Below are positions 10,161-18,895 of a DNA stretch of 64,000 nt, in pieces. Below the pieces are notes generated by a model. The model worked only from the letters and a program-made list of their open reading frames with translations, was not told the origin of the DNA and ran no database searches. Source of the DNA: Amoebidium appalachense. Taxonomy: Eukaryota > Ichthyosporea. The translations under genes and the position numbers were made by a program. The stretch covers positions 6,696,001 through 6,760,000 of the forward strand of contig CAVNZM010000008.1 of assembly GCA_963693365.1 (NCBI GenBank). Reading direction: 5' to 3'. The first letter of the stretch is position 1. Each line of letters starts with the position of its first letter.

Positions 10161-11735
10161 TCACTCTCCCCGCCCTTCCCCCCTCCCCCCCCCGTCTCTC
10201 ACTAGCCCCCCCTCCCCCTCCTTCTCTTCTTCAAACAAAATATAAGCAGCACGAGAGAGAGCATCACAGTCAACCATTGTTTCACCCTTGGCATAAAACA
10301 ATTTATAGGAGAACTCACCGAGAGCCGCGGCCCACTTCTGCATCCTCTCGTTGACCAGACGAGTGGTGCCGGCCATGGCTAGGCAGGGCTTGTGGTCGGT
10401 GTAGACCTCAAACGTCCTGCCTGCGAGTATATACCTCCATGCCTGTGAGACTGCCCAAAAGATAGCATGGGACTCTCTCTCCGGATTGCTATATCTACGT
10501 TCACTTTTACTAAATGAACGACTAGCATAAGCAATCACTCTATCCTGCCCCTCCTGCACTTGATATAACACGGCCCCCTCAGCAACCTTACTTGCATCAC
10601 ACCGAACTTTAAACATCCCCCCCCCGGCCGAAAAATCAGGATGAACAAGCATACTCGAAGACTGCAAAGCTAACTTAAGCTTTTCGAAAGCAGCAACAGC
10701 ATCAGCATTCCAATCAATTCTATTCTTCTTCTCCCCCCCCGTCTGACTAGTTAACGGCAAAGCAAGCATACTATAATCCTTAATATAACGACGAAGATAA
10801 TTAGTTAAACCTAAAAATTGCCTTAGTTGAGTGACAGTCTGAGGACGGGGCCACTCAACTATGGCCCGGATTTTCTCCGGATCAGGGGCAAGACCATTAC
10901 TAGACACAATATGACCTAAAAACTTAACCTCCGGCACACCAATCACAGTCTTGCTACCGCTAATACGAAGACCAGACTCACCCAAAGCTAAAAATACTTT
11001 TTCACAATTATTAACTAACTCCTCAAATGACCTACCTTTAATTAAAACATCATCCAAATAAGGGTGGCATACATCCAAATGAGGGTGGAGAATTTTATAC
11101 ATTACCCGGCACAACATAGCTGGAGAGGAGAGCAAACCCATCGGCACCACCTTGTACTGGAACAGCTGGTCACCCAGTGCAAAGGCAGTCTTCTCCTTGC
11201 TGCTCTCCTCCAACCTTATCTGCCAAAAAGCTGCTTTTAAATCAAGTTTAGCAAAGTGAGTATAGCCGTGCAGCTGTGAAAGCTGCTCGTCTATGTTAGG
11301 GAGAGGCCATTGGTCTGCCTTAGTGATCCGATTCAGAGCCCTGTAATCGTTCACTAGACGCCAAGACCCGTCGGGCTTCTTAACCAATAGCACCGGACTT
11401 CTCCACGGACTCGAACTATGCTCCACATGACCCTTTTTTAACATATCACTCACTATTATTAGCGCATCCGACAATTTATACTGCTCCATTCTATAGCTAG
11501 GCATCACTACCGGCCTATTATCACCTGTGTCGATCTGCATTTCAAACCCTTTAACGAAGCCTACTTCGTTATCATCGGCCAGAAATGCAAACCGAGTCCT
11601 ATCAAATAACTTGGCTAGCAATTTTTTCTGTTCTACCGTCCAATCCCCCTCCTTCATACCAAACGGCAATACTAACTCCGGGTTACCCCCATCACAAGTG
11701 GATGCATCCTTATTCACCGGAGTGCCACTTAACAT
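10161..11735 (-). CDS. Chromovirus reverse transcriptase and RNase H
   Basis: This 524-residue frame has RT motifs in order: KPDGSWRLVNDYRALN (120-135), LDLKAAFWQI (164-173), VVPMGLLSSP (197-205), YLDD with the catalytic aspartates (226-229) and FLGH (272-275). RNase H follows with candidate catalytic residues D380 (RCDAS), E419/E421 (NPERES) and D447 (YTDHK). It converts element RNA to double-stranded DNA in the particle. No stop or frame break lies inside these domains, so the enzyme could be active. Its ATG (11733-11735) overlaps the stop of the protease frame in ATGTTAA. The C-terminus runs into a Gly/Glu-rich linker produced by G-runs. Confidence 0.93.
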   Translation of the reverse strand: MLSGTPVNKDASTCDGGNPELVLPFGMKEGDWTVEQKKLLAKLFDRTRFAFLADDNEVGFVKGFEMQIDTGDNRPVVMPSYRMEQYKLSDALIIVSDMLKKGHVEHSSSPWRSPVLLVKKPDGSWRLVNDYRALNRITKADQWPLPNIDEQLSQLHGYTHFAKLDLKAAFWQIRLEESSKEKTAFALGDQLFQYKVVPMGLLSSPAMLCRVMYKILHPHLDVCHPYLDDVLIKGRSFEELVNNCEKVFLALGESGLRISGSKTVIGVPEVKFLGHIVSSNGLAPDPEKIRAIVEWPRPQTVTQLRQFLGLTNYLRRYIKDYSMLALPLTSQTGGEKKNRIDWNADAVAAFEKLKLALQSSSMLVHPDFSAGGGMFKVRCDASKVAEGAVLYQVQEGQDRVIAYASRSFSKSERRYSNPERESHAIFWAVSQAWRYILAGRTFEVYTDHKPCLAMAGTTRLVNERMQKWAAALGEFSYKLFYAKGETMVDCDALSRAAYILFEEEKEGEGGLVRDGGGRGEGRGE

Positions 11736-13498
11736 TTCACCTCCTGTATTACATCGGTGCTGCTCGGGGTGAGGTTGAGGTACCTCCGGATATAGGCGGT
11801 CACCCTTAGCACCCCCCCTCCCCCCGGCACACCAATGCCCCCGGGCAATTCCTGATGAGTTAGTGCATGTATGTGGGGGGCCAGGTCTGTGGCCACCCTG
11901 CCCCCCACGGTGTTGGTTAACCCGTCAGATCCACGGGTTAGACCAACACCCTCCCCCCCTGCCTGCACATTCTCACACCCGGGGTGACCCTCCTTCCTCT
12001 TGGGGGTCGGGGGAGTGGGACCGGTGCTGTCCCGGTCCCCCCCCCCATCGTGTCGGGTGACATTTTGGTGGCTAACGTTAAATAAAGTTGTTCCCCCTCC
12101 TCCTGAGTCACCCTTCGAGCCGGCATCCTCCTTTTGGGTAATAAGAGAGACCTCTATACTACCAATCTCATTAGTGAAACTACCGACGGAAACACCTGAC
12201 CTAATCACTATAGGCTCGATGCCCGGATTGACTAATTCTATTTCTATTGTCTTATCCGGCCATACCCTACTAAGGGTCCATTGGGCCACCTCCTGAAATG
12301 GGGTTTTCGGAGTAAAAACCCCTAAATCCCCTATCCTAACATGATTGCCGGCCCGGACACGTACCGTTTGGCACTGATAAGGCTCGATTACTACTTCAGC
12401 TACCGTTCTAGCACCAGACTGATAACCGTCGAGCCCATCATGGGTTTTAATTTTAACGCCGGACTGCAATTCTAAAACATTCGTACGTTCAAACAAAGCA
12501 TTCACATGTCTACGGAAAAATGGGGCTCCCAACAAAACACTTTGAGCTAAATCCTTAACCACATAACAAGCAACATGCATAGCCTGGCCACCTATCTCAC
12601 ACGGCAACACACAAACACCTTCCACAGACATACTACTATTATTAGCACTACCTAAGGCTGTGCTAGAAGCATCTAAAATAGGAATTTCCCCCCCGGCCTG
12701 ATTAAAACGACGAATAAACGAAGCATGCACACAATTAACCTGAGCCCCTCCATCGAGCAAAGCAACAGCCTTCAACTTACCATCAGCTAACCATAGGTCT
12801 ATATAATGCCGGCTAAAACCACCTAAATCCTCCTCCAATTCAAGCAACACATCATCACTCACACCCAATCCCTGCCCACGAAGACTCACACCCTCGATAC
12901 CTACGTGCAACATACCTACCTGTGGTGCCTGCACGGGTGGGGTGGGGTGTGTATGTGGTGTGGGTGGTGGTGGAGTGTGTGGGTGTGATGTGTGGGTGGG
13001 TGGTGTGTGTGTGTTTGGTGTATGTGTGGGGGTGTGTGTGGGTGTAGGTGTGTCTGCAACCGTCGTATGTTGTTGTGGTGGTGTGTTTCTACGTGTCTGT
13101 GCCTTCCCCCCCCTTCCCCCTTTACTCGTGTGTGTCCCCCCCCCTCCCGGAAACAATGGCACAGAAACCCCCTCCGGTGTGGTTAGAACAAACACCGGGT
13201 TGGGACAAGAAACACTGAGACCATCCACTTGTGGCTGGGGAACCTCCCCCAACCACAAAACATTCACACCATTCATACCTTTGGTAGAGTCACCCCACAA
13301 ACATTCATGCCATACCACCTCGACGCTGTCTTGAGGACCCACGACGATGCCCGGCTCCCACACGTATCGGGGCGGTGAGGGGGCAAAGGGAAGCTTAACC
13401 TGGGGTGGGGGAGGGTGAAGGTTCTCTGCAACCTGGGGGGGACCGATACTGTCCCCCCCCCCTCCCTCAGTGACCCCAGCTTCCCCCTCCCCCGGAAC
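11729..13498 (-). CDS. Chromovirus aspartic protease region
   Basis: This frame follows the gag zinc knuckle directly in the same frame, separated only by a TGA at 13499-13501. The first half is a Pro/Thr/His-rich linker arising from a CA/GT microsatellite (12930-13050). The protease core has the active-site loop LLDGGAQVNCV (DGG about 204-206 counting from 13363) and the C-terminal LLGAPFFRRHV, the layout of retroviral-type pepsins that dimerise. The Thr/Ser that normally follows the catalytic Asp is Gly here, which is unusual. The frame ends at a TAA that overlaps the RT ATG. It would cleave the Gag-Pol polyprotein. Confidence 0.8.
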   Translation of the reverse strand, partial: VPGEGEAGVTEGGGGDSIGPPQVAENLHPPPPQVKLPFAPSPPRYVWEPGIVVGPQDSVEVVWHECLWGDSTKGMNGVNVLWLGEVPQPQVDGLSVSCPNPVFVLTTPEGVSVPLFPGGGGTHTSKGGRGGKAQTRRNTPPQQHTTVADTPTPTHTPTHTPNTHTPPTHTSHPHTPPPPTPHTHPTPPVQAPQVGMLHVGIEGVSLRGQGLGVSDDVLLELEEDLGGFSRHYIDLWLADGKLKAVALLDGGAQVNCVHASFIRRFNQAGGEIPILDASSTALGSANNSSMSVEGVCVLPCEIGGQAMHVACYVVKDLAQSVLLGAPFFRRHVNALFERTNVLELQSGVKIKTHDGLDGYQSGARTVAEVVIEPYQCQTVRVRAGNHVRIGDLGVFTPKTPFQEVAQWTLSRVWPDKTIEIELVNPGIEPIVIRSGVSVGSFTNEIGSIEVSLITQKEDAGSKGDSGGGGTTLFNVSHQNVTRHDGGGDRDSTGPTPPTPKRKEGHPGCENVQAGGEGVGLTRGSDGLTNTVGGRVATDLAPHIHALTHQELPGGIGVPGGGGVLRVTAYIRRYLNLTPSSTDVIQEVKC

Positions 13499-14837
13499 TC
13501 AATAGCTCTTGTAACTACGGCAATATGCAGCAGAGTGCCCTTGCCGGCCACAAAAGTAACATGCACCAAAGAAGGGGCCAGGGGGGACTTCAAAACCTTG
13601 GCGCAAAGCATAACCGGGAGCCCGGTCATGCTGGGGGGGCCCACCGTGTGCACCACGGCCCCCCCTTCCCCCCTGCCCCCCTCGGCCTCTCTCACCACCA
13701 TTTCCACCCCCTCCCTCTACCCTGCCCACCACCACGAGCAAGATAAGGGGCAAACCTCTCGGTGAACTGCTGCTGTTGTCCTCCACGGCCACCTCGGCCA
13801 CGACCGCCGTGTCCACCCCGGTCGCCGCCACGGCCACCCCAGAAGCCGAAGCCCCCTCGGCCAGAGAAGACGGCCTGGGAGAGCTCGGCAACCTGCTTGA
13901 CCAACATGGTGAGTGCATCTGGCTGTTCACCCTCTTTTTTCTCTTTTTCCCCCTTCGGTCCACTCTCCTTCTTTTTCTTGTCTACTTCCATCACCTCCTT
14001 TTTATCCCTCTTATTGAACTTCACCTCGTGCATGGCAAGCAAGTGACGTTTAACATGCAACACCACCTCATCTACATCATCATGCTCCCCAAACATGCGT
14101 GCAGTGTCTGTGTTTACAGAGAGAGCCTTACGAGCAAACTCGAATTTTTCCCTATCACTCACGTCACCAGCTAACTCACAAAGGTCTTCAAAGACCCGAT
14201 ATTCCCTCTCAAAGAATGCACGAGCTTCTACGGGGGACATATCTAAAGTGGGAAAGGTATACTTCCATTCTCTGAGCTGGGCCCGGAAGGTACGGCGCCG
14301 GTCGGCCGTCAGGTATCGGCCGACGAGCCGGGCCGTATACTCGAGCTCGTTTTCCGGCCGTGTGAAGGCCTCGAGCTCCCCGTCCACGTCGTCGGTGCTG
14401 TTCTCGTCCTCGTCGTCGGGGATGAACCGTGCGGCCAGACGTTTCTGGCCGAGTGTCCGGGACACCATCTCGTCCCTCCCCTCGTCGTACTGCTGCTCGT
14501 ATATACGAGCCGTCACCTGGGGGGCCTGCTCGGCCCGGTACGGGTGCTCCTCCATCAGTGTGCATAAGTCGGCCATTGTTTTGTGGTCGATGCACTGTTT
14601 GATCATTAAGCACGAGGCCGCCACAGTGGGGGCCTTCTTTGTGTCTAACACTAGTGTGGGTGTGTTAGCTAGGAGTGTCCTAAGCCACCTAGTAGGTATT
14701 TCCGAGTCGTGTTTGAGTGTAAAACTGAAAGCTGTGGTCTGTCTAACGTCTAGTGTATGAACCTGTGGTACCTGTGTGTGCAGGGAGCTATCCTCCGCTG
14801 CCAATGCGTAGAACATGTCTACGTTAAACTTAGCCAT
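13499..14837 (-). CDS. gag: Chromovirus Gag with CCHC zinc knuckle
   Basis: The frame opens with an ATG at 14837 (MAKFNVDMFYALAAED) and reads 381 residues: an alpha-helical capsid-like region (to about 270), a Lys/Glu-rich segment, then a Gly/Arg-rich RGG-like tail. Its own frame stops at 13692. The frame that carries the CCHC knuckle CYFCGRQGHSAAYC (C-x2-C-x4-H-x4-C) overlaps it and ends at TGA 13499-13501. The shift lies in a G-rich stretch near 13690-13730, so a short indel or a programmed shift is needed to make full-length Gag. Capsid and knuckle package the element RNA. The gag of the gag-only element at 3.6-5.5 kb is a paralogue. Confidence 0.85.
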
Positions 14838-14980
14838 TGTGTGGTGTGTGCCCTAACTCGTGTGGTTGTGTTTATGTTTTTTTTTTTTTTTTTTTTTTTC
14901 CTGTGTGTTTGAGGTGTAGCAACAGCCCAGAAGGAACTGTCACCGCGTTACCCTAGCGCGAAAAACCGCACTAAAAGAAA

Positions 14981-14989
14981 GGTGTAGCT
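14981..14989 (-). promoter_or_regulatory. Primer-binding region of the chromovirus
   Basis: The minus-strand sequence next to the 5' LTR is AGCTACACC, followed by TTTC. The LTR edge is fixed by the target duplication on the other LTR, so the position is reliable. It lacks the TGG expected for pairing with a tRNA 3' end. The shared nine bases in three elements suggest the primer is the same for all. Confidence 0.5.
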
Positions 14990-15710
14990 TGTCGTATCCT
15001 ATTGTATGTGTACTAGAGACGCGGCACTCTACTAAGTGTACACACACGAAAAGGAACGAACGTGTACAGGAAAACGGTAAAGTTTATTAAGACCAGGCTC
15101 CGACGGGCAAACTTAGATCCGTACGGATCGAGTCTAAGTTACGACTGAGGCCATCAAGGCCGTGCCCTACAAGATCATCATCACCTGGCCCCCTACGATG
15201 CCACATTCCATTAACATTCCGATCTACTTTTATCGTGCGCCTGCACGAGCTAAGTCGATCTACTCAACTAATATATTTATCCAAGTCTCACCCCTCACCC
15301 TCCCCCTAGTGGCACCGCAGAGTCTAAATCTACATTTCATACTATCCTCCCCCCCCCTCCCTCCCCCCCTTTCCTCTACATCTACATATATAAATACGTT
15401 TGGCAACATATACTATCAAACCTTGCCAATCCTTACAAAAGGGCTTCTGCCCGAACAATCACATTCCTAAGTCCTCCTACGATCTATCCTACACACTAAT
15501 TAGAATTCTATTGGACGGCTGTCCCGGCTGACGTGGTCCAATGCCCTGCGCCGGCAGAGGCAAGATGCACGCAGCTGTTCAGCTATCTTGAGGCCCCGGA
15601 CTTGATCTTGATGATCTGTGGACCCGGGCCACCCCCCCCCCCCCCCCCCCCCCCCCCCGATCTCGATCGTAGACTTAGGCTAATCTGCTGAGACGGATTA
15701 GTATATGTCA
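14990..15710 (-). repeat. 5' LTR of the chromovirus
   Basis: This is the 721-bp partner of 7357-8078, ending TATATGTCA next to the CAGTA duplication. On the element's strand this LTR should drive transcription. It contains a poly-C run (about 15632-15657 on plus) that is longer than in the 3' LTR. Confidence 0.92.
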
Positions 15711-16080
15711 CAGTAAATGAGGCCACAGACAAGTTTCAGGAAACTACCCGAGAAGCCCAAGCAATCATTTCTGAGGGTTTTGTAAACGCAAACAACACAA
15801 TCAACAACGCAACCACACGTGCAATTGCACAAGCCGAAACGGCAAAAGCACAATTGCGCTCGCACATGGAAAGTTTAGAGAGCCGCAGAGCCCCCACACG
15901 CGCGGAATCGCTGAGTCTTTTCCGTGTGAGTTACGGTAATGGTTTGGAGCTTGATGAAACCCTGAATACGGATTTGTATGAGGCGAAGGGGGAGGGGTTG
16001 CCTCTTACTCGTGTAGGCGTGTGGTGCCAAATTCGTGGTGTGAGAGTAAGGTGTGAGGGAGCAGAAAGACTAGTACGTCC

Positions 16081-16096
16081 TTGTTTGTATGAGTTG

Positions 16097-16132
<36 letters not shown>

Positions 16133-16308
16133 CTTTTTTGGTTTGGTCCCCTTGAAAAAAATTAGTATGTTTTTATTATTATTTGAATCAAATACTTATT
16201 GATTTCCTCTATATTTACTTATTTAGCGGGTTGGGGAGGAGGGGAGGGGGGGTGGGGGGGGGGACTTGATGTACTAAATGCTAGACTTTCAAGTATTGAT
16301 TTAGATTT

Positions 16309-16399
<91 letters not shown>

Positions 16400-16565
16400 C
16401 ACACACACACACAGGCTTTCACGCTTTCAGCTTCTTTTTTTTTTTTTTTTTTTTTCAAAGTTTTTTTTTTCCCCCGAATTTCCCTTTTTTTTTGCGGATT
16501 CCCCGCCCGATGGAGAGGCCCAGTGTGGCCTCCTGGGAGGGCGGGCGGGCGGGCGGGCGGGCGGG

Positions 16566-16605
<40 letters not shown>

Positions 16606-16685
16606 AACATAATCGAGACGGGCTCTGGGAGCCTATTTTTAGATACTAATTAAAATTTAACATAACGACCTCGACCCTTGTCGGG
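16081..16685. repeat. Microsatellite cluster: GT, CA, poly-T, GGGC and poly-G
   Basis: A GT repeat (16099-16130), a CA repeat (16312-16395), a T-run (16436-16456), GGGC repeats (16540-16568) and a G-run of about 36 (16569-16604) follow each other. No gene is visible. If the interrupted host frame (7288 onward) continues by splicing, this would be its intron. Confidence 0.75.
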
Positions 16686-16861
16686 GCGGTATGTTATGCG
16701 TGGACGCATACTGTACATACATTTGGCAGATTGCACTCTCCGATATTGCCAATATTTACAATGGCATCTGCTCGAACTTATTGCATTCCAAAGTCCTCCT
16801 AAGATCTATCCTATACACTATTCTAATTATTCAAGTTGGTCGGCTGCTCCAGGCTGACGTG

Positions 16862-17278
16862 CAGGGTAGGGATTACGAAAAAAATCGTCGTAATTACGAT
16901 TAACGAGAGACCCGGATACGAATAAGGTCAGGGTACCGTCGTAACAGCTTTCGTATCAGGTGTGTAGCATTATAAACGCTTAAATATGTAATTTTCCCTA
17001 TTTTTTCAATATTTCTGTTCAAGAACAGCACATTCCCCCCCAAGAGCATATCTACAGCGCTTCTCATGTGCAATATCGAGCCCCGATAAGTTTTCAGGGC
17101 TTGTAATCTTGCGGTACTCAATTTGTAAAAACACGTATTTTGAGTTTTGCGACTGGAGGGGCGTTTTAGGCGGGGCGCGCAGCTCCCCAAGAACCCACCC
17201 CGTTACGATTAAGAAATTGTCCGTTACGATTGGCCAAAGGGCGATACGGTTAAGCCGGCGAACCCCAGCCCAACCCTG
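16862..17278. mobile_element. hAT-like MITE (417 bp) in the old LTR
   Basis: The insert begins CAGGGTAGGG and ends CCCAACCCTG, imperfect inverted termini. It is flanked by an 8-bp duplication, CTGACGTG (16854-16861) and CTGATGTG (17279-17286), with one mismatch. The intact LTR has a single CTGACGTG at this point. CAGGG termini plus an 8-bp duplication are typical of the hAT superfamily. It has no transposase frame, so it is non-autonomous. Subterminal GTTACGATT motifs recur near the right end. Confidence 0.8.
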
Positions 17279-17389
17279 CTGATGTGGTCCTGCCCTGCGC
17301 CTGCAGAGACAAGACGTCCGCCGCTGTACAGCTGATCTTGAGGCCCCGGACTTGATCTTGATGACCTGTGGACCCGGGCCACCCCCCCC

Positions 17390-17440
<51 letters not shown>

Positions 17441-17441
<1 letters not shown>

Positions 17442-18774
17442 AGGGATGTGTCGGTCACTGGCCGGGTGGGTCTCGGGCGGGTTTACGCAAAGGCCGGGTG
17501 GATCTCGGGCCGGGTCGTCCCTTTTTCGGTCCAGACCGGGTTGGTTCTCGGGTCTTGGACCCTTTGTGATCGGGTTGACCCGCGGGTTACTAGTACCAAA
17601 TGCGAAAACCTCGGGTGTTCGCCCGGACTGGCCATATACGTTTGTACATGTATTCGTGTGTGTGTGTGTGTGTGTGTGAGTGTATGTGTGTGCACGTGTG
17701 TGTGTGTGTGTGATATGCTTGCGTGCGTGCGTGCTGTGTGTGCATGGCATGTGCTCGCGGTGTGTGTGTGGCTTTTCCACGCATGGTGTCTACATGTGAA
17801 CAGACAGTGCTCGTGTGCTTGCGGCTTACTTGATTATATAGAGCTTGGTTGTGGTGACTAAAGCAAACACAACGTAACGTGCACAGCAGTTACGATTGTC
17901 TCTCTCTTTTTTCTTTTTCTTTTTCTTTTTCTTTTTATATTTTTTATATTAAAGCGCTAGCGCCTAGCCTCAGTACTCTACTACTGTAGCTAACTATGCC
18001 TCGGCAATGTTTATACTACCATATATGGACATGAATAAAATACTGTATTGTTATTGGTTCACTGTGCAATCCCTAAAAACCACTGCAATTATCAATCCAC
18101 ATTTACTACTTATATATGGTTACGATATTCCGAGCGTCGGGGTGTGATCTGATTGGATGACGACACGACCTTTAACTTCAGTTAGTCTTGCCGTGATTGG
18201 CCTAGAGCGCACTCACCGAAATAACCAGGCTATGGACATTTCTATTGGGTTAGAGGAATCGAATAACCGGGTTAATGGGTGAGTGCGCTGCTAGCCAATC
18301 AAAGCGATCACTAGGAAAATGAGCCTGAAATATGAATGTAATGATATATGAATCAAATAACCGAGTTAAAGTTTGCATAATGTATCAATAAAGTGAATGC
18401 TAAATCTTTATGGGTCATATCGTAACCGGATCATGTCGGCTCGTGTCCTCGCTCGACCTCGTTATTTCGGCTCGCCTTGACGATTATTTTGGCTCGCCTA
18501 TCGGCTCGCCAAAATAACCGACGGCTCGCCGAAATAACTTCGGTCTCGCTCGGCCACTCGCCCCATGACTCCTGATTAATATATCATGCTTTATACCCTG
18601 TCATTGACCCGGCGGGAACTGACCGGGTCAGAGCCATCGGTCGGGCTGGGTACGGGTCTGACCCGCCGGGTCATAAAGCCGACCGGGTTTGAGCAAAAAT
18701 GCCCCGGGTCGGGGTTGGGTAACGCCGACCCGGCCGGGTTGGTTCTTGGGTCGACCCAACCCGACACATCCCTG
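17441..18774. mobile_element. hAT-like non-autonomous element (1334 bp)
   Basis: Left end CAGGGATGTGTCGG and right end CCGACACATCCCTG are a perfect 14-bp inverted pair. Both subterminal zones are full of CGGGT/GGGTC motifs, which is common in hAT elements. It sits inside the poly-C run of the old LTR, so its duplication is hidden in C. No transposase is encoded. The centre has a GT repeat (17655-17712), a CTTTTT tract (17890-17935), a roughly 20-bp-arm inverted repeat (18196-18302) and repeated GGCTCGCC units (18468-18560). Confidence 0.75.
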
Positions 18775-18895
18775 CCCCCCCCTCCCCCCCCCCCCCCCCC
18801 CCCCCTCGAGGCCTCCCCCCCCCCCCCCCCCCCCCCCCCCCCCGACCTTGATCTTTGACTTAGGATGATCTGCTGAGACAGATTGGTATATGTCA

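Larger units (their letters stand above)
7357..15710 (-). mobile_element. Ty3/Gypsy chromovirus, nearly complete
   Basis: The element is 8354 bp with LTRs at 7357-8078 and 14990-15710, and the target duplication CAGTA at 7352-7356 and 15711-15715. In coding order on the minus strand it has primer-binding region, gag with zinc knuckle, protease, RT/RNase H, integrase with D,D35E, GPY motif and chromodomain, then polypurine tract. The order protease-RT-RNase H-integrase and the C-terminal chromodomain place it among chromoviruses, which copy through an RNA intermediate and use the chromodomain to bind marked histones. Coding regions lie in alternating frames: four frame changes and one TGA separate them. 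The LTRs differ by only a few substitutions and small indels, so insertion is recent. Confidence 0.93.
7288..16080 (+). pseudogene. Host reading frame interrupted by the chromovirus
   Basis: An ATG at 7288 opens a frame (MTKPVVQVQAAALGAL...) that is open up to the insertion point at 7356. After the element and one CAGTA duplication are skipped, the same frame continues at 15716 (NEATDKFQETTREAQ...) with no stop to beyond 16030. The joined frame is about 130 residues, Ala/Gln/Glu/Thr-rich and probably helical (ANNTINNATTRAIAQAETAK), followed by a more mixed segment (LSLFRVSYGNGLELDETL). The downstream end is unclear: a splice donor near 16042 is possible, and the frame then runs into a GT repeat. 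I do not recognise the family. An open frame across an insertion site argues for a real gene killed recently, or for an individual carrying the insertion on one allele. Confidence 0.45.
16686..18895 (-). repeat. Degraded LTR related to the chromovirus LTR, with nested insertions
   Basis: Pieces of this region align in order with the chromovirus LTR: CAAAGTCCTCCTAAGATCTA (LTR: CTAAGTCCTCCTACGATCTA), GGCTGACGTG, the block around 17336-17385 (CTTGAGGCCCCGGACTTGAT), the poly-C run, and a terminal GGTATATGTCA at 18885-18895. The TGTCG end is missing. Two DNA elements (16862-17278 and 17441-18774) interrupt the alignment. It is in the same orientation as the chromovirus but clearly older. Confidence 0.75.
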
